Below are positions 1-11,175 of a stretch of 64,000 bases of DNA, one piece after another. The stretch is from Telopea speciosissima (lineage: Eukaryota; Streptophyta; Magnoliopsida; Proteales; Proteaceae). A program made the translations under genes and the position numbers. Position 1 is the first letter of the stretch; each line of letters starts with the position of its first letter. Below the pieces are notes generated by a model. The model was given only the letters and a program-made list of their open reading frames with translations, had not been told where the DNA came from and did not search any database. The stretch lies in contig NC_057922.1 of assembly GCF_018873765.1 (NCBI RefSeq), positions 65,248,755 to 65,312,754 of the forward strand. The letters are read 5' to 3'.

Positions 1-2335
1 TTAAAACTTTACTTACAGACTCATGCACTTCACGGTGTTAGTTAAGTGTTAGTTTTACAATGTAAAAAACCAAAATAGTCTTTGTACATTTCTTCCAAAA
101 TAGCAAAAACTAAAATGACCATTAAGAAAAAAAAAAAAAACAGTTTTGGAGGAGGAACCAAAAAGGGTTTTGGGGAAAACCATGGCCGAAGCTCCTTGAG
201 CTTGGGAGAACCAGCGTTCATAACAACACCACCTCTTCTTCTCCTTCTCCTTTTTTCTCTGTAAGTTATAAGGTTTAAAAAAAATCATGGATGTACATGA
301 CAATCGGACAAACCTCAAGGGGTGTACAAGAAGTTTACTCTAATAAAGAAAAAGTTCTCTTAGCCGTTGGGGCAAGGTACACTAGCACTTTTTGTCTATC
401 TCTCTTACCTTCACAATTAATGACCTTACTGTCCTCCAATGAACGATATTATTTTGTTGTAGCTCATTGATTCACTCCTCCTATGCCGCTTGCTCAGCAA
501 GCCCTCTCTCAAATAAGGGGTAAAAAACCCTATAAGACAGCATGAGTTCTGTGTTTAAACAGAAAGGGGCATGAAATGACTACTTCACCACTTGTGAAAG
601 ATAAAAATCCCGCTTTATTGATGCTTCCGTAACCTTTCTATTGCGCAGGCCAGGTTGCCTTTTAGGAAACCTCAACCCTCACATCATGTGTATTAGAAAC
701 TAGTTTAAAAAAGAAAAAAAGGAAAATACTCCCAAAGCAAGAGGGGTAGGCTATACCATATCCCTCCCTTCTGTCCTTATTGATGAGCCGTGATCCATAC
801 TCCTCATTGGTTTGGCTTCCCCACTCCGTCAGCTTAAAGAACCCTCCCTGGCCCCCTTAAGAAAACTATGGCTTTTTTTTTTGTTGTTTTCATTCTCTTG
901 CACGTCACCATACTTGTGACGGTTAGGTGTATACGCAACGCCTCTTTTCTCCAAGGCTTCCAGCCTTTCATGTTCCAATTATTGGATTGGAAGTGATGGA
1001 ACTCCCCTAAACTTTTTGGAAGGGAGATCCACACGCTATTTCTTTTCTTTGATCTTTTGGTTTTTAGTTGAAATCTTTTGGTCTTTGATTCACAATGTTT
1101 ATCTCCTCTAATTTCTTGTCCGGTCCAGTTCTCCAGTTCCTTTAACAAGGGGGCTGAAATAACTATCCTACTCCTGCCCAAACACTCTTCTCGGATGGGA
1201 TCTATCACCCTCTTATGGGAGAATGTTCTCTGTGTTACAATGCAGACTGTGCCTAGACACATGAGAGTGGGTGTAATAACCACCATGTCCTCTTGAGTGG
1301 TAGGCTCATGTACCTGAGCGCAATCTGAACTGCGGCACAAAGAACAGCGCCCTTTTTCCTATATAGGAGGACCCCTAGCAGCATTATTGTCTCTTCTTGC
1401 TCTCTTCTTTGAAGCAAACAATTTCAAAGAATATGACGCGAGGTCCAGATTACTTTTGAATTAAGAGGGGGCCGTGGAAATAATGGAAAGTCATTGTCTT
1501 GTAGTACTCTTTGTGTCCTTATAATTTGTGGTTGACATCACATCTCGATAGAAGTTGATTTGTTTACGAAACAGAACTGACTATAGATGACTTAAGTAAT
1601 GTATACTGATTTGTAATTAATTTGCAGAAGAGACATTTGCATTATTTGGAGAAGATATTCAAGGTGGGTCACCTACTCACCTACAGCTTTTAATAATTTT
1701 TTGAGAGGGAGATTCACACGTGTTCATGGAATGAGGTAACAAATCAGTAGAATTTTTTTTCTGTCGGGTTCTCTGCCCAGTACGCTTGTCCAGTGTGAGG
1801 ATCTTCTCATTCGGAAGCAAAAATGATAACTTAATCTCACTTAGACAAGAGTTTAGGTCCACTCAAGAGATAGAGTGATCATTGCACCTATTCTCATGTG
1901 TTTGGGCACAGCCTACACCCCCGGCACAGAAAGAACATTTTCCCTATAATGTAACTAATAAATGGTGTTTGAAAACTATTAATCCTTGGGCAAATAGCAT
2001 AGTGCAACAATTATTGTTCAACAGATGTCAACCTATCATTTCTCTGAATTAAAAAAAAAAAGAAAATTTGGTCTCGTTCAATCGACAAGCAAGCCAACGG
2101 ACGTAATTCACTATTTTTCTTTTCAAACGAGTCATCAAGGATTCTTTTCGCCCTTTTTCGGAGAGGTGGACAAATATTGACATGTTGCAAGTCAAAGGTC
2201 AACATCGGTGGCTTTTAATTTCATAAACATCCCCCAACATCGGTCATCTTTCTTCTATATACCCCCTCTGGCCCTCTTCACCTTAAACCGTAATAGGTGG
2301 GAAAGGTCTTACCACCTATCATATTCCTTGGCTGC
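1..2335. other. Gene-free repeat-rich stretch
   Basis: No gene is recognised. The sequence holds degenerate copies of short inverted-repeat families that recur elsewhere in the window. One is a block with the words 'ggcacagagaacgttctc' and 'atgtgtctgggcaca', near 1200-1300 and 1870-1950, which also appears near 22380-22440. Open frames here cross these repeats and have low-complexity protein content, so I do not call them genes. Confidence 0.6.
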
Positions 2336-2344
2336 ACCACCACT

Positions 2345-2613
2345 AGGATTGTAAATGGATCGGATTCGGTTTGGATAGTGTTATATTTGTATTTACATTC
2401 GATTATTTATTAGATAGATTCGGATAGTGCTACATGGATACGGACACGGATACGAATCGGATATTTTATCCGTTTACATATAAATATAGTTTTTCGGATA
2501 ACTATAGCCTATCCGTATCTGCATCCATTTAGCTTTCAGATGGATTCAAATAGTGCTAAATGAATACAGACACGAATACGGAAATGGATTTCGGCTATTC
2601 ATTTACACCCCTA
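2345..2613. mobile_element. Short MULE-like nonautonomous element (copy 1)
   Basis: About 269 bp beginning AGGATTGTAAATGG and ending ATTTACACCCCTA. It is closely similar along its length to 9597-9865. The interior is built from repeated 'cggattcgg', 'ggatagtgctaa' and 'cggatacgga' words in both orientations. It is flanked by 'accaccact' at 2336-2344 and 'accaccacc' at 2614-2622, a 9-bp target-site duplication with one mismatch. Nine bases is the usual MULE duplication length. No coding capacity is seen. Confidence 0.7.
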
Positions 2614-2626
2614 ACCACCACCAATG

Positions 2627-2890
2627 TAGTCCTACATACACCGTTGTACATTATCTATGTTGTTCTTCTCTGCACATCTGCACGGATCCGATTTCTCTAC
2701 TTCTGCCTGCTCGATACTGCCGTGCGCCGCCACACACAAGCGTAGCGAAAAGTACCGACTTACTCCCGTTTGGACAAGTCGCTCAGGCAAGAGTAAGGCA
2801 GTACATTCCGCCTTGCTTGTGTGTAGGGTGCACATGGCAGTAGGGGTAAGCGGAAGTAGAGGAGTTGAATTACATTTGCAAAGGGTCAAC
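2627..2890. repeat. GC-richer foldback repeat
   Basis: An imperfect inverted repeat. The left part ('ctacttctgcctgctcgatactg', then 'acacacaagcg') is mirrored by 'gcttgtgtgt' and 'ggcagtaggggtaagcggaagtag' on the right. Similar foldbacks lie near 43625-43812 and 54977-55155, with related designs near 28700-28870 and 52395-52560. This is probably a small nonautonomous DNA element. Boundaries are approximate and no target duplication was found. Confidence 0.5.
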
Positions 2891-3677
2891 TTTTTTCCTG
2901 GTTAGTCACTGAGCCAGTTTTAACCAAATTTCTTGTGGGCACATCCTGTATTTTTAAGAATTGGGATAGGAATCGGCAGAGGCCAATCTCAATTTCAATC
3001 CATCCGAGTCAATCTATTCATACCTTCGTGTCAGTATAAGTAGACACCGATATCGATACCTAGCCAATCTCATATCGGTGGATTGATACAAGACTAGGGT
3101 ACATACTGATTCGAATTGATATTAACTAAGATTGATACCGATCCCAATACTGATTACTAAAACACTGATCATACTAGATCTTTGAGGTAGGACATATTTT
3201 GGCGGATTTCTAATGGATCTATATCGATTCTAATTGGGACGGACAAATCCCATTCTTCTAAACCTGATGCAAACTTGTTTGCTTCTCTTTCTTTTATTGT
3301 TGATTTTATATGATCAATTGTCAATTTTTCTTCATCTCTATACCAACTATCACGGGCATATTTTTAGTAGAGTCAACATACTCAATACCATGGACAACGC
3401 TTGATCAAGGCCAACTTAGACCAGTATAGTCCTCTCAATGATCACCTCATACGATTTTACAACAATCGATGAAACATTGTTCGTCGAGTCTCGACCTCCC
3501 CGTGATTCTTCACTATTTACCCAATATGTCCCTCGTCATGTATTCCAAGTTGGAACCACATCAAGACAAGCAGTTTGACCTCTTTCCACTAATCCACTCC
3601 TTGTCTTCAATAAAATTTCTCTTTACCCAAAAAAAAATAAAAAATAAAAATTTTATACGACCAATTCAAACCAATTA
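2891..3677. other. No gene; degenerate 'ccgatatcg' repeat
   Basis: Positions 2950-3170 are rich in 'cgatatcggta', 'gataccgat' and 'aatcggcag' words, a degenerate repeat family also seen near 25030-25210, 28440-28640 and 60050-60250. The rest is AT-rich and featureless. Confidence 0.5.
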
Positions 3678-3872
3678 TATGGTTGGATTACATTAAACAT
3701 ACATCAATTCATGTTCGTAAAATTTTACACATAAACAATAGACAAACAATAGACAAGGTTGGATTACATTAATTACATGTTCGTAAAATTTTACACAAAC
3801 AATAGACAAGGTTGGATTACATTAAACATACATTAATTACATGTTCGTAAAATTTCACATAAACAATAGACA
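3678..3872. repeat. Three-copy tandem repeat, unit about 56-78 bp
   Basis: The unit contains 'ggttggattacatta', 'catgttcgtaaaatttt' and 'acaatagacaa'. Three copies run head to tail with small internal deletions: the middle copy lacks 'aacatacat' and has shortened spacers. This is a simple local amplification. The copies abut without spacers, so it is not a CRISPR array. Confidence 0.85.
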
Positions 3873-4169
3873 ATCGATATTCTCTACTTGATAAAGCAGC
3901 TGCTCCCCCTCCCCTATATTAAAATCTTCTGCAGTACCGGCAGGGTGACTATGCACATCCGACGGCATAGCAGAGGACATGTGTGCCACTTGACCTATGC
4001 TGTGCCATTGGATGTGCACCGCCGCCCCCACCAATACTGTAGAGGATCCTGTAACCCCCCCCCCCCCTCTCCCCCTCCTTTTTTTTTTTTATTTTTTTTT
4101 TTATACTATTATTTTTTTAAGGGTGTGAAATACTTCTTACCCTTTTTCATCCTCTAGAAAACCAAATAA
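3873..4169. other. 3' flank of the subtilase gene; homopolymer tracts
   Basis: Contains a C-tract near 4056-4066 and T-rich tracts to 4120, just downstream of the stop codon of the minus-strand subtilase. The 3' untranslated region of that gene should lie here, but no clear polyadenylation signal could be singled out. Confidence 0.4.
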
Positions 4170-6578
4170 TTAGAGCCCAGATTTCCCTGCTTCCACATTA
4201 CTATTGGACAGATAAGATGAGATATCGTAGTCGTAGCTCTGACTCCATCTGATTGCGATTGGGCTTGTCACTCTGTGGGTCCCGTCACTCCACTCAATCC
4301 CACCAAAAGCCGCTGACATTGCAGCCGTCTGATCATTGATCGAGCTGGCGGAGGAGGAGAATGTGATACTATATCCCAAGCTCTGATTTGCCGCACTGAA
4401 CACTAGCTTACTCGGCGAAACTGTAATCTTAACTGTCGATGGACCCCATACCTTAGCCTCGTATACCACATCCAACGAACTCCCAACGTTTGTAACTACC
4501 CTACTATAACTAACCACGTCACTTCCTGGTTTGAAAACGACAGAGAAGGATGGGTAGTTGAGATCTCCGGGACTACCCAAGCTCGGTGAGTACGAAGCAC
4601 AGTCCACAGGAGATTGGTCCCTAACGAAGATCGCTATCTGCTTTGAATTGAATCCAACGGCACAAAGGAATGCCACGTAATCATTTACACCCATGTCATA
4701 CACCAAACCTGGATTTAAGGCTCTGTTTGGGTCAACGTGGCCTGCACCATGGACGAACGGTGTGGATTCCCCGCCGTTCGCAAGATCTTTGATGTTCTGG
4801 CCGGCGTTGTCGAGATTGTAAGCTGTGGTCATGAGGGCAGATTTCACGGCAGCTGGGCTCCATGCCGGGTGGGCCTTCCGGAGCAAAGCCGCTAACCCGC
4901 TAACGTGAGGACAGGACATGGAGGTACCAGAGATGATATTGAAATCCACACGCCTAGGGTCGAATTCCAGATCGGTCGGACCAACTGCGCCGGTCCAACC
5001 GGCTAGGATGTTGACGCCGGGAGCTATCACATCCGGTTTGAGAATTTCCGGCGTCTGGTGGTTGGGACCACGACTCGAGAAGGCAGCGACTTTGGGAGCA
5101 GCGGGTGAGGATCCTATCATCGTTCCCCGGGAGACAATGGTGGCCGTCGGCGATGGATTCGATCGGGCGTATTCACGGATCTTGTCAGCTGCGCTTTGAC
5201 CAACCATGGTCGCAGGGATGAGATGAGAGTCGGCGATGAGCTCCTCCCCACTCTCGGCGGTGTTCGCCATTATCAACCCGATTCCGCCGGCGGTCTTGAC
5301 TGCACTCCCTTTCTCCACTCTCGCGTTACCGCCGCGATCGCAGATAACAATCTTCCCAGCTACTTTGGAGGAATCCAGATCCCCGGAGTAGCAATACCTG
5401 CTACCGCAGTCGGCAGCGTAGACAAGGGGGTAATTCTGTCCGTCGAGCGGATCGCCAGAGTAAAGAGAGACTCCGCCGAAGACTCTTCCATCACCGAGGA
5501 CCACATCCGCAGGGAATTCCCTATCTATGGTAGAGGCACCGACGGTGAGAATCCAGGGGGCGATGTTGACAGCAGTGGAAGGACCAGGTCCAGAGTTCCC
5601 AGCCGAGCAGGACACAAGCACTCCTTTCTGGGCGGCTCCGAAGGCTCCGATCGCAATCGAATCATGGTCGTAACGAGGGGCATAGCCACCGGCTCCGACG
5701 GACAGAGAGATAACATCGACACCGTCGGCAACAGCTTGGTCCATGGCGGCGAGTATATCGGAGTCGAAGCAACCTACGCTCCAGCAGATCTTGTAGGCGG
5801 CAATTCTCGCTTTCGTGGCCATCCCTCTCGCTTCTCCGACGGCGTATTTGAATAAACCAGCATTTTCAACGGCAGATCCAGCGGCCGTAGATGAGGTATG
5901 GGTGCCGTGACCTTCTGTGTCCCTGGGAGACTTGGATTCGAGGGACTCATTAATTGGCCTTCCCATGGCAGCCTCGTACCCTTTATAGAAAGCTCTGGCA
6001 CCTATGATCTTCCTGCTACAAGCCGGGAAATCAGGCCCAGTTTCGCAGATGCCCTTAAAAGTGGATGGTACAATTGACAACCCGGAATCGGAAAAGCTGG
6101 GCCGCTCAGGCCAGATTCCCGTATCAAGGACGCCAATGACAACATCGTCGGCGTAATCGGAATTGGGCCAGATACCGGAAGCATCGACGAGGCCGAGGAA
6201 TTTAGGGGTGTGGGTGGTGTGGAGGTGGCGGATCCGGTCGGGGATGACGGAGAGGACGCCTGGAAAGCGGCGAACCTGGGCTGCTTGAGAGTGGGTGAGG
6301 CGGACAGAGAAGCCGGAGGCGGCGTGATTATAAGTATAGATGATTTGAGAAGGGTGAGGTGAGTGAGGGAGAGATCGGAGAATTGAGGCGTACCAGTGAT
6401 GGTGGGTTGTGAACAGCGGCGGTTTCTCTGATGACGAAACGTGGATGATGAAGGTCTCCGACTCCGATCCAGATTGGTTAGAAGAAGAAGAAGAGATCGC
6501 AGACGGGAGAAGACAAAGGCCAAAAAAGAGAAAGAGAACGAAGGAGATGAAAGGAACGATAGTCATCCTTCCCTCCAT
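4170..6578 (-). CDS. SBT1.4: Subtilisin-like serine protease, SBT1.4 type
   Basis: An intact, intronless 802-residue subtilase (peptidase S8), expected to be secreted and to cleave apoplastic proteins. The order is: hydrophobic signal peptide (about residues 5-30), I9 propeptide (about 42-121, ending in the family's HTTHTPKFLGL-type border), catalytic domain with an inserted PA domain (about 370-470), and C-terminal fibronectin-III-like domain (about 690-790). The catalytic set is complete: Asp152 in VLDTGIWPE, His224 in DTEGHGTHT, oxyanion Asn328 in SAGNSG and Ser553 in SGTSMSCPH. The length and lack of introns are normal for the SBT1 clade, and many stretches match SBT1.4 (the ICDRGGNARVEKGSA region, AESGEEL, GWTGAVGPTDLE). 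MEGRM is the first Met; the second, at residue 5, is an alternative start. The 5' flank carries a tandem repeat (6588-6959) that could affect expression. Confidence 0.96.
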   Translation of the reverse strand: MEGRMTIVPFISFVLFLFFGLCLLPSAISSSSSNQSGSESETFIIHVSSSEKPPLFTTHHHWYASILRSLPHSPHPSQIIYTYNHAASGFSVRLTHSQAAQVRRFPGVLSVIPDRIRHLHTTHTPKFLGLVDASGIWPNSDYADDVVIGVLDTGIWPERPSFSDSGLSIVPSTFKGICETGPDFPACSRKIIGARAFYKGYEAAMGRPINESLESKSPRDTEGHGTHTSSTAAGSAVENAGLFKYAVGEARGMATKARIAAYKICWSVGCFDSDILAAMDQAVADGVDVISLSVGAGGYAPRYDHDSIAIGAFGAAQKGVLVSCSAGNSGPGPSTAVNIAPWILTVGASTIDREFPADVVLGDGRVFGGVSLYSGDPLDGQNYPLVYAADCGSRYCYSGDLDSSKVAGKIVICDRGGNARVEKGSAVKTAGGIGLIMANTAESGEELIADSHLIPATMVGQSAADKIREYARSNPSPTATIVSRGTMIGSSPAAPKVAAFSSRGPNHQTPEILKPDVIAPGVNILAGWTGAVGPTDLEFDPRRVDFNIISGTSMSCPHVSGLAALLRKAHPAWSPAAVKSALMTTAYNLDNAGQNIKDLANGGESTPFVHGAGHVDPNRALNPGLVYDMGVNDYVAFLCAVGFNSKQIAIFVRDQSPVDCASYSPSLGSPGDLNYPSFSVVFKPGSDVVSYSRVVTNVGSSLDVVYEAKVWGPSTVKITVSPSKLVFSAANQSLGYSITFSSSASSINDQTAAMSAAFGGIEWSDGTHRVTSPIAIRWSQSYDYDISSYLSNSNVEAGKSGL

Positions 6579-6587
6579 TTCTGCTAT

Positions 6588-6959
6588 TCTTCGGATTCTG
6601 AGTGGGAGATTTCTGTTTTTATCCAGAGAATTGGGGGGAGATACTTCGCAAGTGATGACCTCATCATCTGATAACTTGTACTCCAGTGCGTAGGGGAGAA
6701 ATGGAATCTAAAAAAAAAAACAATTTGTTGGTCGAACGAATCTCAAAATGATCTGAGTTGGAGATTTTTGCATTTAGCCAGAGAATTGGGGGAGATACTT
6801 CGCAAGTGATGACCTCATCACCTGATTGAGAAATGGAATCTAAAAAAAAAACAATTTGTTGGTCGAACGAATCTCAAAATGATCTGAGTTGGAGATTTTT
6901 GCATTTAGCCAGAGAATTGGGGGAGATACTTCGCAAGTGATGACCTCATCACCTGATTA
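6588..6959. repeat. Tandem repeat in the subtilase upstream region, 132-bp unit
   Basis: Two near-identical 132-bp units (6696-6827 and 6828-6959) follow a partial third copy (about 6588-6676). Each contains 'agagaattgggggagatac' and the near-palindrome 'tgatgacctcatca'. The array starts about 10 bp upstream of the minus-strand start codon, so it occupies the 5' UTR or promoter of the subtilase. The close identity of the two full copies suggests recent duplication. Confidence 0.85.
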
Positions 6960-7676
6960 TTTGTGGATGGAATCTCAAAATTTAAAGAGGGTTAGAGTTG
7001 GACACAATATCGCCTTCTTGATTGGACAGTTTTTTTGAAATTTTGTTGTTTATGAATGTTGAGAAATAATAATAGCGTATAGAGTGTAATTACCACAAAA
7101 AAGACAAAGTGCAGAGAGTAAAGATCGTGGATCCACATCCTCAACATCCAAAGGTCGTACTTTCATCCCTTGAGTTTACTGCACACCACCTGACCTGATA
7201 ATCATTCAACGATTGTTATTTAAAAAATTCAAATTATTTTGAAATCCAGATGAGATTTATTTGAACCATCTTAAATTTCAAATCAACCTCACCTGATCGG
7301 TTTAAAACAAATCAAATCGAACTTATTTCTTTCAAATTAAACCCATTTCACTCATCTGCCTAGGTTTTCAAATCGAACGAAAAATCCCAACAGAACCTCT
7401 CTCGAATCCCTCCCTCTCTCACTCATCCCTCTCACGACTTCTTAGTGGCAACGGCAACAAGCTGTTGCTACTTTTCTGGTGTACTTGCCCTAACCTGAAT
7501 CTCGATCTCCTCTCTCACTCACTCTGGAAATACTCTCTCGTGCCTCCCTCATTCTCTCTGTGTTCCAGATGACCCTTATGCTCTTTACAAACCCTAAGTG
7601 AGAAAACTAGTTATAACAGATTTTCCATCTTGTTTGATCCAAAGGAAAAGCTTTGATTTCTTTTTTGGGAAGTAGT
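6960..7676. other. No gene recognised
   Basis: AT-rich sequence, then a CT-rich 'ctctctcactc' stretch near 7400-7560. No open frame with recognisable protein content. Confidence 0.5.
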
Positions 7677-7800
7677 TTTCTGTACAGGAGTATGGCCTAC
7701 GTCAGCACTCCCATGTATCTATCTCTCTTCTCCTTAAAACAAGGGGGGTAGAGGTATCTTTTCACATAGGGAGGAGAGAGATAGACTCATAGGAGTGTTG
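7677..7800. repeat. Foldback MITE (cataggccacactcc family), right arm damaged
   Basis: Shares 'ggaagtagttttctgtac', 'agtatggcctacgtcagcac' and 'tcccatgtatctatctctct' with the copies at 11629-11775, 31105-31273 and 32601-32769. The mirrored arm ('agagatagactcataggagtg') is cut short where LINE-derived sequence begins near 7796. Confidence 0.6.
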
Positions 7801-8254
7801 CAAGCTATCACTGTTAACGATTTAGTGGGAACCGACTGCCAAGACATTATCTTCTCCATCACAAACCCAGCTTCTAATCCTCCAATACACACTATTTAGA
7901 TTATTCGGGACATCCAACAGCTGCTCTGTTACCTTTATTCCAAGAAGCACCAAGTTGCTGATGCCTTGGCCTGGAAGGCTATGTCATTAACACGCATGAC
8001 GTCTTGGCCGATTATCTCTCCATGGATTGTTCATCTTTGTAATAGCGACTCCATGTATCCTTCGCATTCTTATCAATATATTTCAATTTACCCCAAAAAA
8101 AAAAGAAAGGGCTGATGCCTTGGCCTGGAAGGCTATGTCATTACAGCACATGACGTCTTGACCGATTATCTCTCCATGGATTGTTCATCTTTGTAATAGC
8201 GACTTCATGTGTCCTTCGCATTCTTATCAATAAATTTTAATTTAACAAAAAAAA
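7796..8254 (+). mobile_element. LINE 3'-end remnant (RNase H tail), 3' end duplicated
   Basis: Translation gives a typical end of a plant LINE RNase H domain, with HQVADALAWKAMSL near 7945-7990. The end of the reading frame, the 3' UTR words 'ccatggattgttcatctttg' and a poly-A run occur twice: about 7955-8107, then again 8109-8257. The second copy holds only the last ~145 bp. This could be tandem insertion of a short 5'-truncated copy, or local duplication. Stops interrupt the frame, so it is dead. Confidence 0.65.
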
Positions 8255-8257
8255 AAG

Positions 8258-9200
8258 GGTTGTGGCCTGTGGGGGCATACTTGGTCTGATGGTCCTCCTG
8301 TAAAAGTTTTATTTTTTTAGGGGGTTAAGAAAGTCTTGTAACAACAAAGAGCTGTTACAAAGTCCCAATCAGGCTTCTCATGAAGTGACAAAACAGAGAA
8401 TAGTTAGCCTTCTTTGAAAAAATTTGAAAAAATATAAAATCCGAACCAAGCTTGCAAGAAAAAAATAATAATAATGACGAATAGTACCATAATATGAAGG
8501 AAAAAAAAAAACACAAAAAAGGTCCCAATCATGAGTCAAGGCAAGATTGGATAACACCCCCAACAGCGGTGATGTGGCCACCGAGGCAATTCACTCTATA
8601 CCGTTGATGTACCACTCGTGGCCCACAGTATAGTATACCATTTTTCCATTTTCTCTTGGCTATGTGGCAAATCGGATAAGATCCAGCCTTTTAAGGACAA
8701 GTAAACCTCTAAAACCAGCAAGATATAGGGCGGGACTTCTGGTCTTTAATTACCCATTTCTTTAATTCTTACACCGCACGATGGCACAGCAGCGTTGGAG
8801 CGTACAGCAACGGATAAAAATTTCTTGTTCGATCCTTTGATCATGGCTAAATATTGAAGAAAATTATTTAAAAAATAAAGAAAAACAAAGATTGAAAATC
8901 CAAGTGGTGAGAAAGTGCACAATAATGGGCAGAATACGGGAAGTTATTTGAATGAATTATATTCAAATTTGGACACCAGATTAATCTCACATCATCAATC
9001 TACATGACAATGTTTGAAGTGGACGTGTAAGGTGTTGGAATCACTTTTCCATGAGATGAGGTAAATTCTTCCACAGGAACTGAAAATACTTCCCACGAAG
9101 CAAACAAATTTCCGCTCATTTGGACTACTTAACTCAACTTTTTCCCTGTAAGGCACCATTTTGAGTGTCCACCCTCGGGCGTCAAAGCTTCCATCAATAA
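8258..9200. other. No gene recognised
   Basis: AT-rich sequence. Around 8770-8825 a fragment ('cacagcagcgttggagcg', 'cagcaacggataaaaa') resembles one arm of the foldback family at 26217-26375, 33664-33780 and 44958-45042. Confidence 0.5.
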
Positions 9201-9209
9201 AATATCTAA

Positions 9210-11166
9210 GAGCAAACTACATGCACTCCTGGTGTTTGAAACAATAACAGAACACTTCTCCTAGTTTGACATTTTATTATAAGTCTCTAATGGCTCCCAA
9301 GTCACGATGATAGTGAGCTGTTAGTTTTTAAAATGAAAAGACCATTTTATCCTTATTATATCTTAAATCAAAATGATAAAATCTAAAGGGTTAATCTTAT
9401 TCTATTTTCATTTTTACCCTTAATGATTTTATCACTCAGATTTTCTAATGGATGGTTTTTTTGTACTTTCACCTCTCTCCATCTCCCTCTTCCTCACCTT
9501 CTCCCATTCTTCTTCTCTAAGGGTCCGGCTCCGGCTCCTTCTCCTTACCGCCTCTAGCTCTCCCTGTCCCACTCCCCTTCCTCACTGACTATGGCTAGGG
9601 ATGTAAACGGATCGGATTCGACTTGGATAGTGTTATATCCGCATCCGAATCCAATTAACTATCGGACGGATTTGGATAGTGCTAAACGGATACGGACACG
9701 GATACGGATCTGATATTTTATCCGTTTACATGTAAATATAGCTTTTCGGATAGCAATAGCCTATCCGTATCCGCATCTGTTTAGCTTTCGGACGGATTCG
9801 GATAGTGCTAAACGGATATGGACATGGATTCGAAAACGGATTTCGGCTCTTCATTTACACCCCTAACTATGGCTCCAGCTTCCTTTTTCCTCTCCTTTCC
9901 CTCTCCTCCCTACTCTATTCTATTGTTCTCACCCTGCTATTGAAACCCTAATCCGTCGAAAGCTCTTGTAAACACAGATTCAGGCACAGTTCTCTTCTTC
10001 AGCTTTCTTCCCCATTTTCAAGTTCCCAATTCCTCTCCTCTCTACTCTGTTATATTTTCCCTCTCCTTTCCCTCTCCCTCAGTCTACTCTGTTCTTCTTG
10101 TCCAAGTATCGATGTAAGAAATAAATACCCAAAAACAGAGTACCGTATGGCATGAAGAGAAGTCTAATTAGATGATCTTAGCTGCAGTGATGAACCCCAA
10201 ATAAAGATAGAATGTAGTATCCATGAGGGTTAACAAAAAACTCTAAACATTACGTGGATTTGATGGATTTATGTAGAATAAAATCAGATCTTAAATAAAG
10301 CCAAATCCGACTTTATTTCAGCGTGCTCATGTTTCTCAATACTCTCTCAAGTCTGAAGTGCAACGAATCTGATAACTTGCACAAATTTCCAAATCTCTTT
10401 TTTTTGTTTTTGCCCACATGTATGGGATTTACATGTGTGGTAACCATTACAGAGTGAATCCAAGCAAATTAAAATGTACAAATGTTGATATGTGTAGACC
10501 TCCACCTGCTCCTACTTCATTTCCTTCTCTTTATCAGTGATGAATGAGAGGTGACTCTCATGAAAAGGGGCTTCTTTGGATGTCCCGAGACCGATTTGGA
10601 TTTTCTCCTTATCTACTTGGGGTAAAAAAAAATGGGTTCCACTAAACCTTCCTTCTTTTTGGAGGCAAAATATGCCCTGTTTCAGGTGGAAGAAAGATGC
10701 TGCAACTGCAAGATTCTGTAATATTGCCTTTTGGCTCACCGATTCATAGGAATTAAAAGATGTAATTACCCAAAGACCAATGTCCGAAATCCATGAAAGC
10801 TACATGACATGCTCCAACAGTGTCCCTCAACAGAGGAGTTCTGCCAGAAAGAGATGATCTTCACTTTCGTCGGAGAAGAAAGCGGTGAGATGGAGGAAGA
10901 TGAGGTTGGAAAGATGGAAGGTTGAAGAGAAGGGTTTAGGTTTTGAAAGGTGAGGGTAAAAGGGTAAAACTATAGTAATGAGGGGTAATATGATCATTTT
11001 TGAAAATTTAACTACAACTAACGGTTTCAACTTAACGGTAAAGGTTTATTTGTAAACCTCCCAATCATCCAGGGGAATGCACGTAAAATGTCAAACTAAC
11101 GCGGGGGGGGGGGGGGGGGTGTTATATTATTGTTTTAAACACCAGGGGGGTGCATATAATTTGCTC
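9210..11166. mobile_element. Nonautonomous MULE with long TIRs and perfect 9-bp TSD
   Basis: The left end reads GAGCAAACTACATGCACTCC. The right end, reversed, reads GAGCAAATTATATGCACCCC. Similarity between the arms continues inward for roughly 250 bp with indels (shared 'tgaaacaataa', 'tagtttgacatttta', 'gttagtt'). The flanks are identical 9-mers, 'aatatctaa' at 9201-9209 and 11167-11175. Long TIRs with a 9-bp duplication define Mutator-like elements. The interior (about 9480-10830) is CT-rich 5'UTR-like DNA and AT-rich DNA with no transposase and no gene fragment I can name. It hosts a younger element at 9597-9865. Confidence 0.8.
9597..9865. mobile_element. Short MULE-like nonautonomous element (copy 2), nested
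   Basis: The same family as 2345-2613: begins AGGGATGTAAACGGATCGG, ends CATTTACACCCCTA. It is flanked by perfect 9-bp duplications 'actatggct' at 9588-9596 and 9866-9874. It sits inside the larger MULE 9210-11166, so it inserted later. It has no coding sequence. Confidence 0.85.
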
Positions 11167-11175
11167 AATATCTAA

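Noticed and set aside
834-1340. 168-codon open frame on the minus strand
   Set aside because: It crosses inverted-repeat debris shared with other intergenic sites, has no recognisable domain, and contains translated homopolymers.
3678-3872. Regularly repeated units that might suggest a CRISPR-like array
   Set aside because: The units are contiguous imperfect tandem copies without unique spacers, in a plant nuclear genome.
4918-5855. Plus-strand open frames of 93 and 219 codons opposite the subtilase
   Set aside because: They are antisense shadows of a high-quality catalytic domain with all active-site residues on the minus strand.
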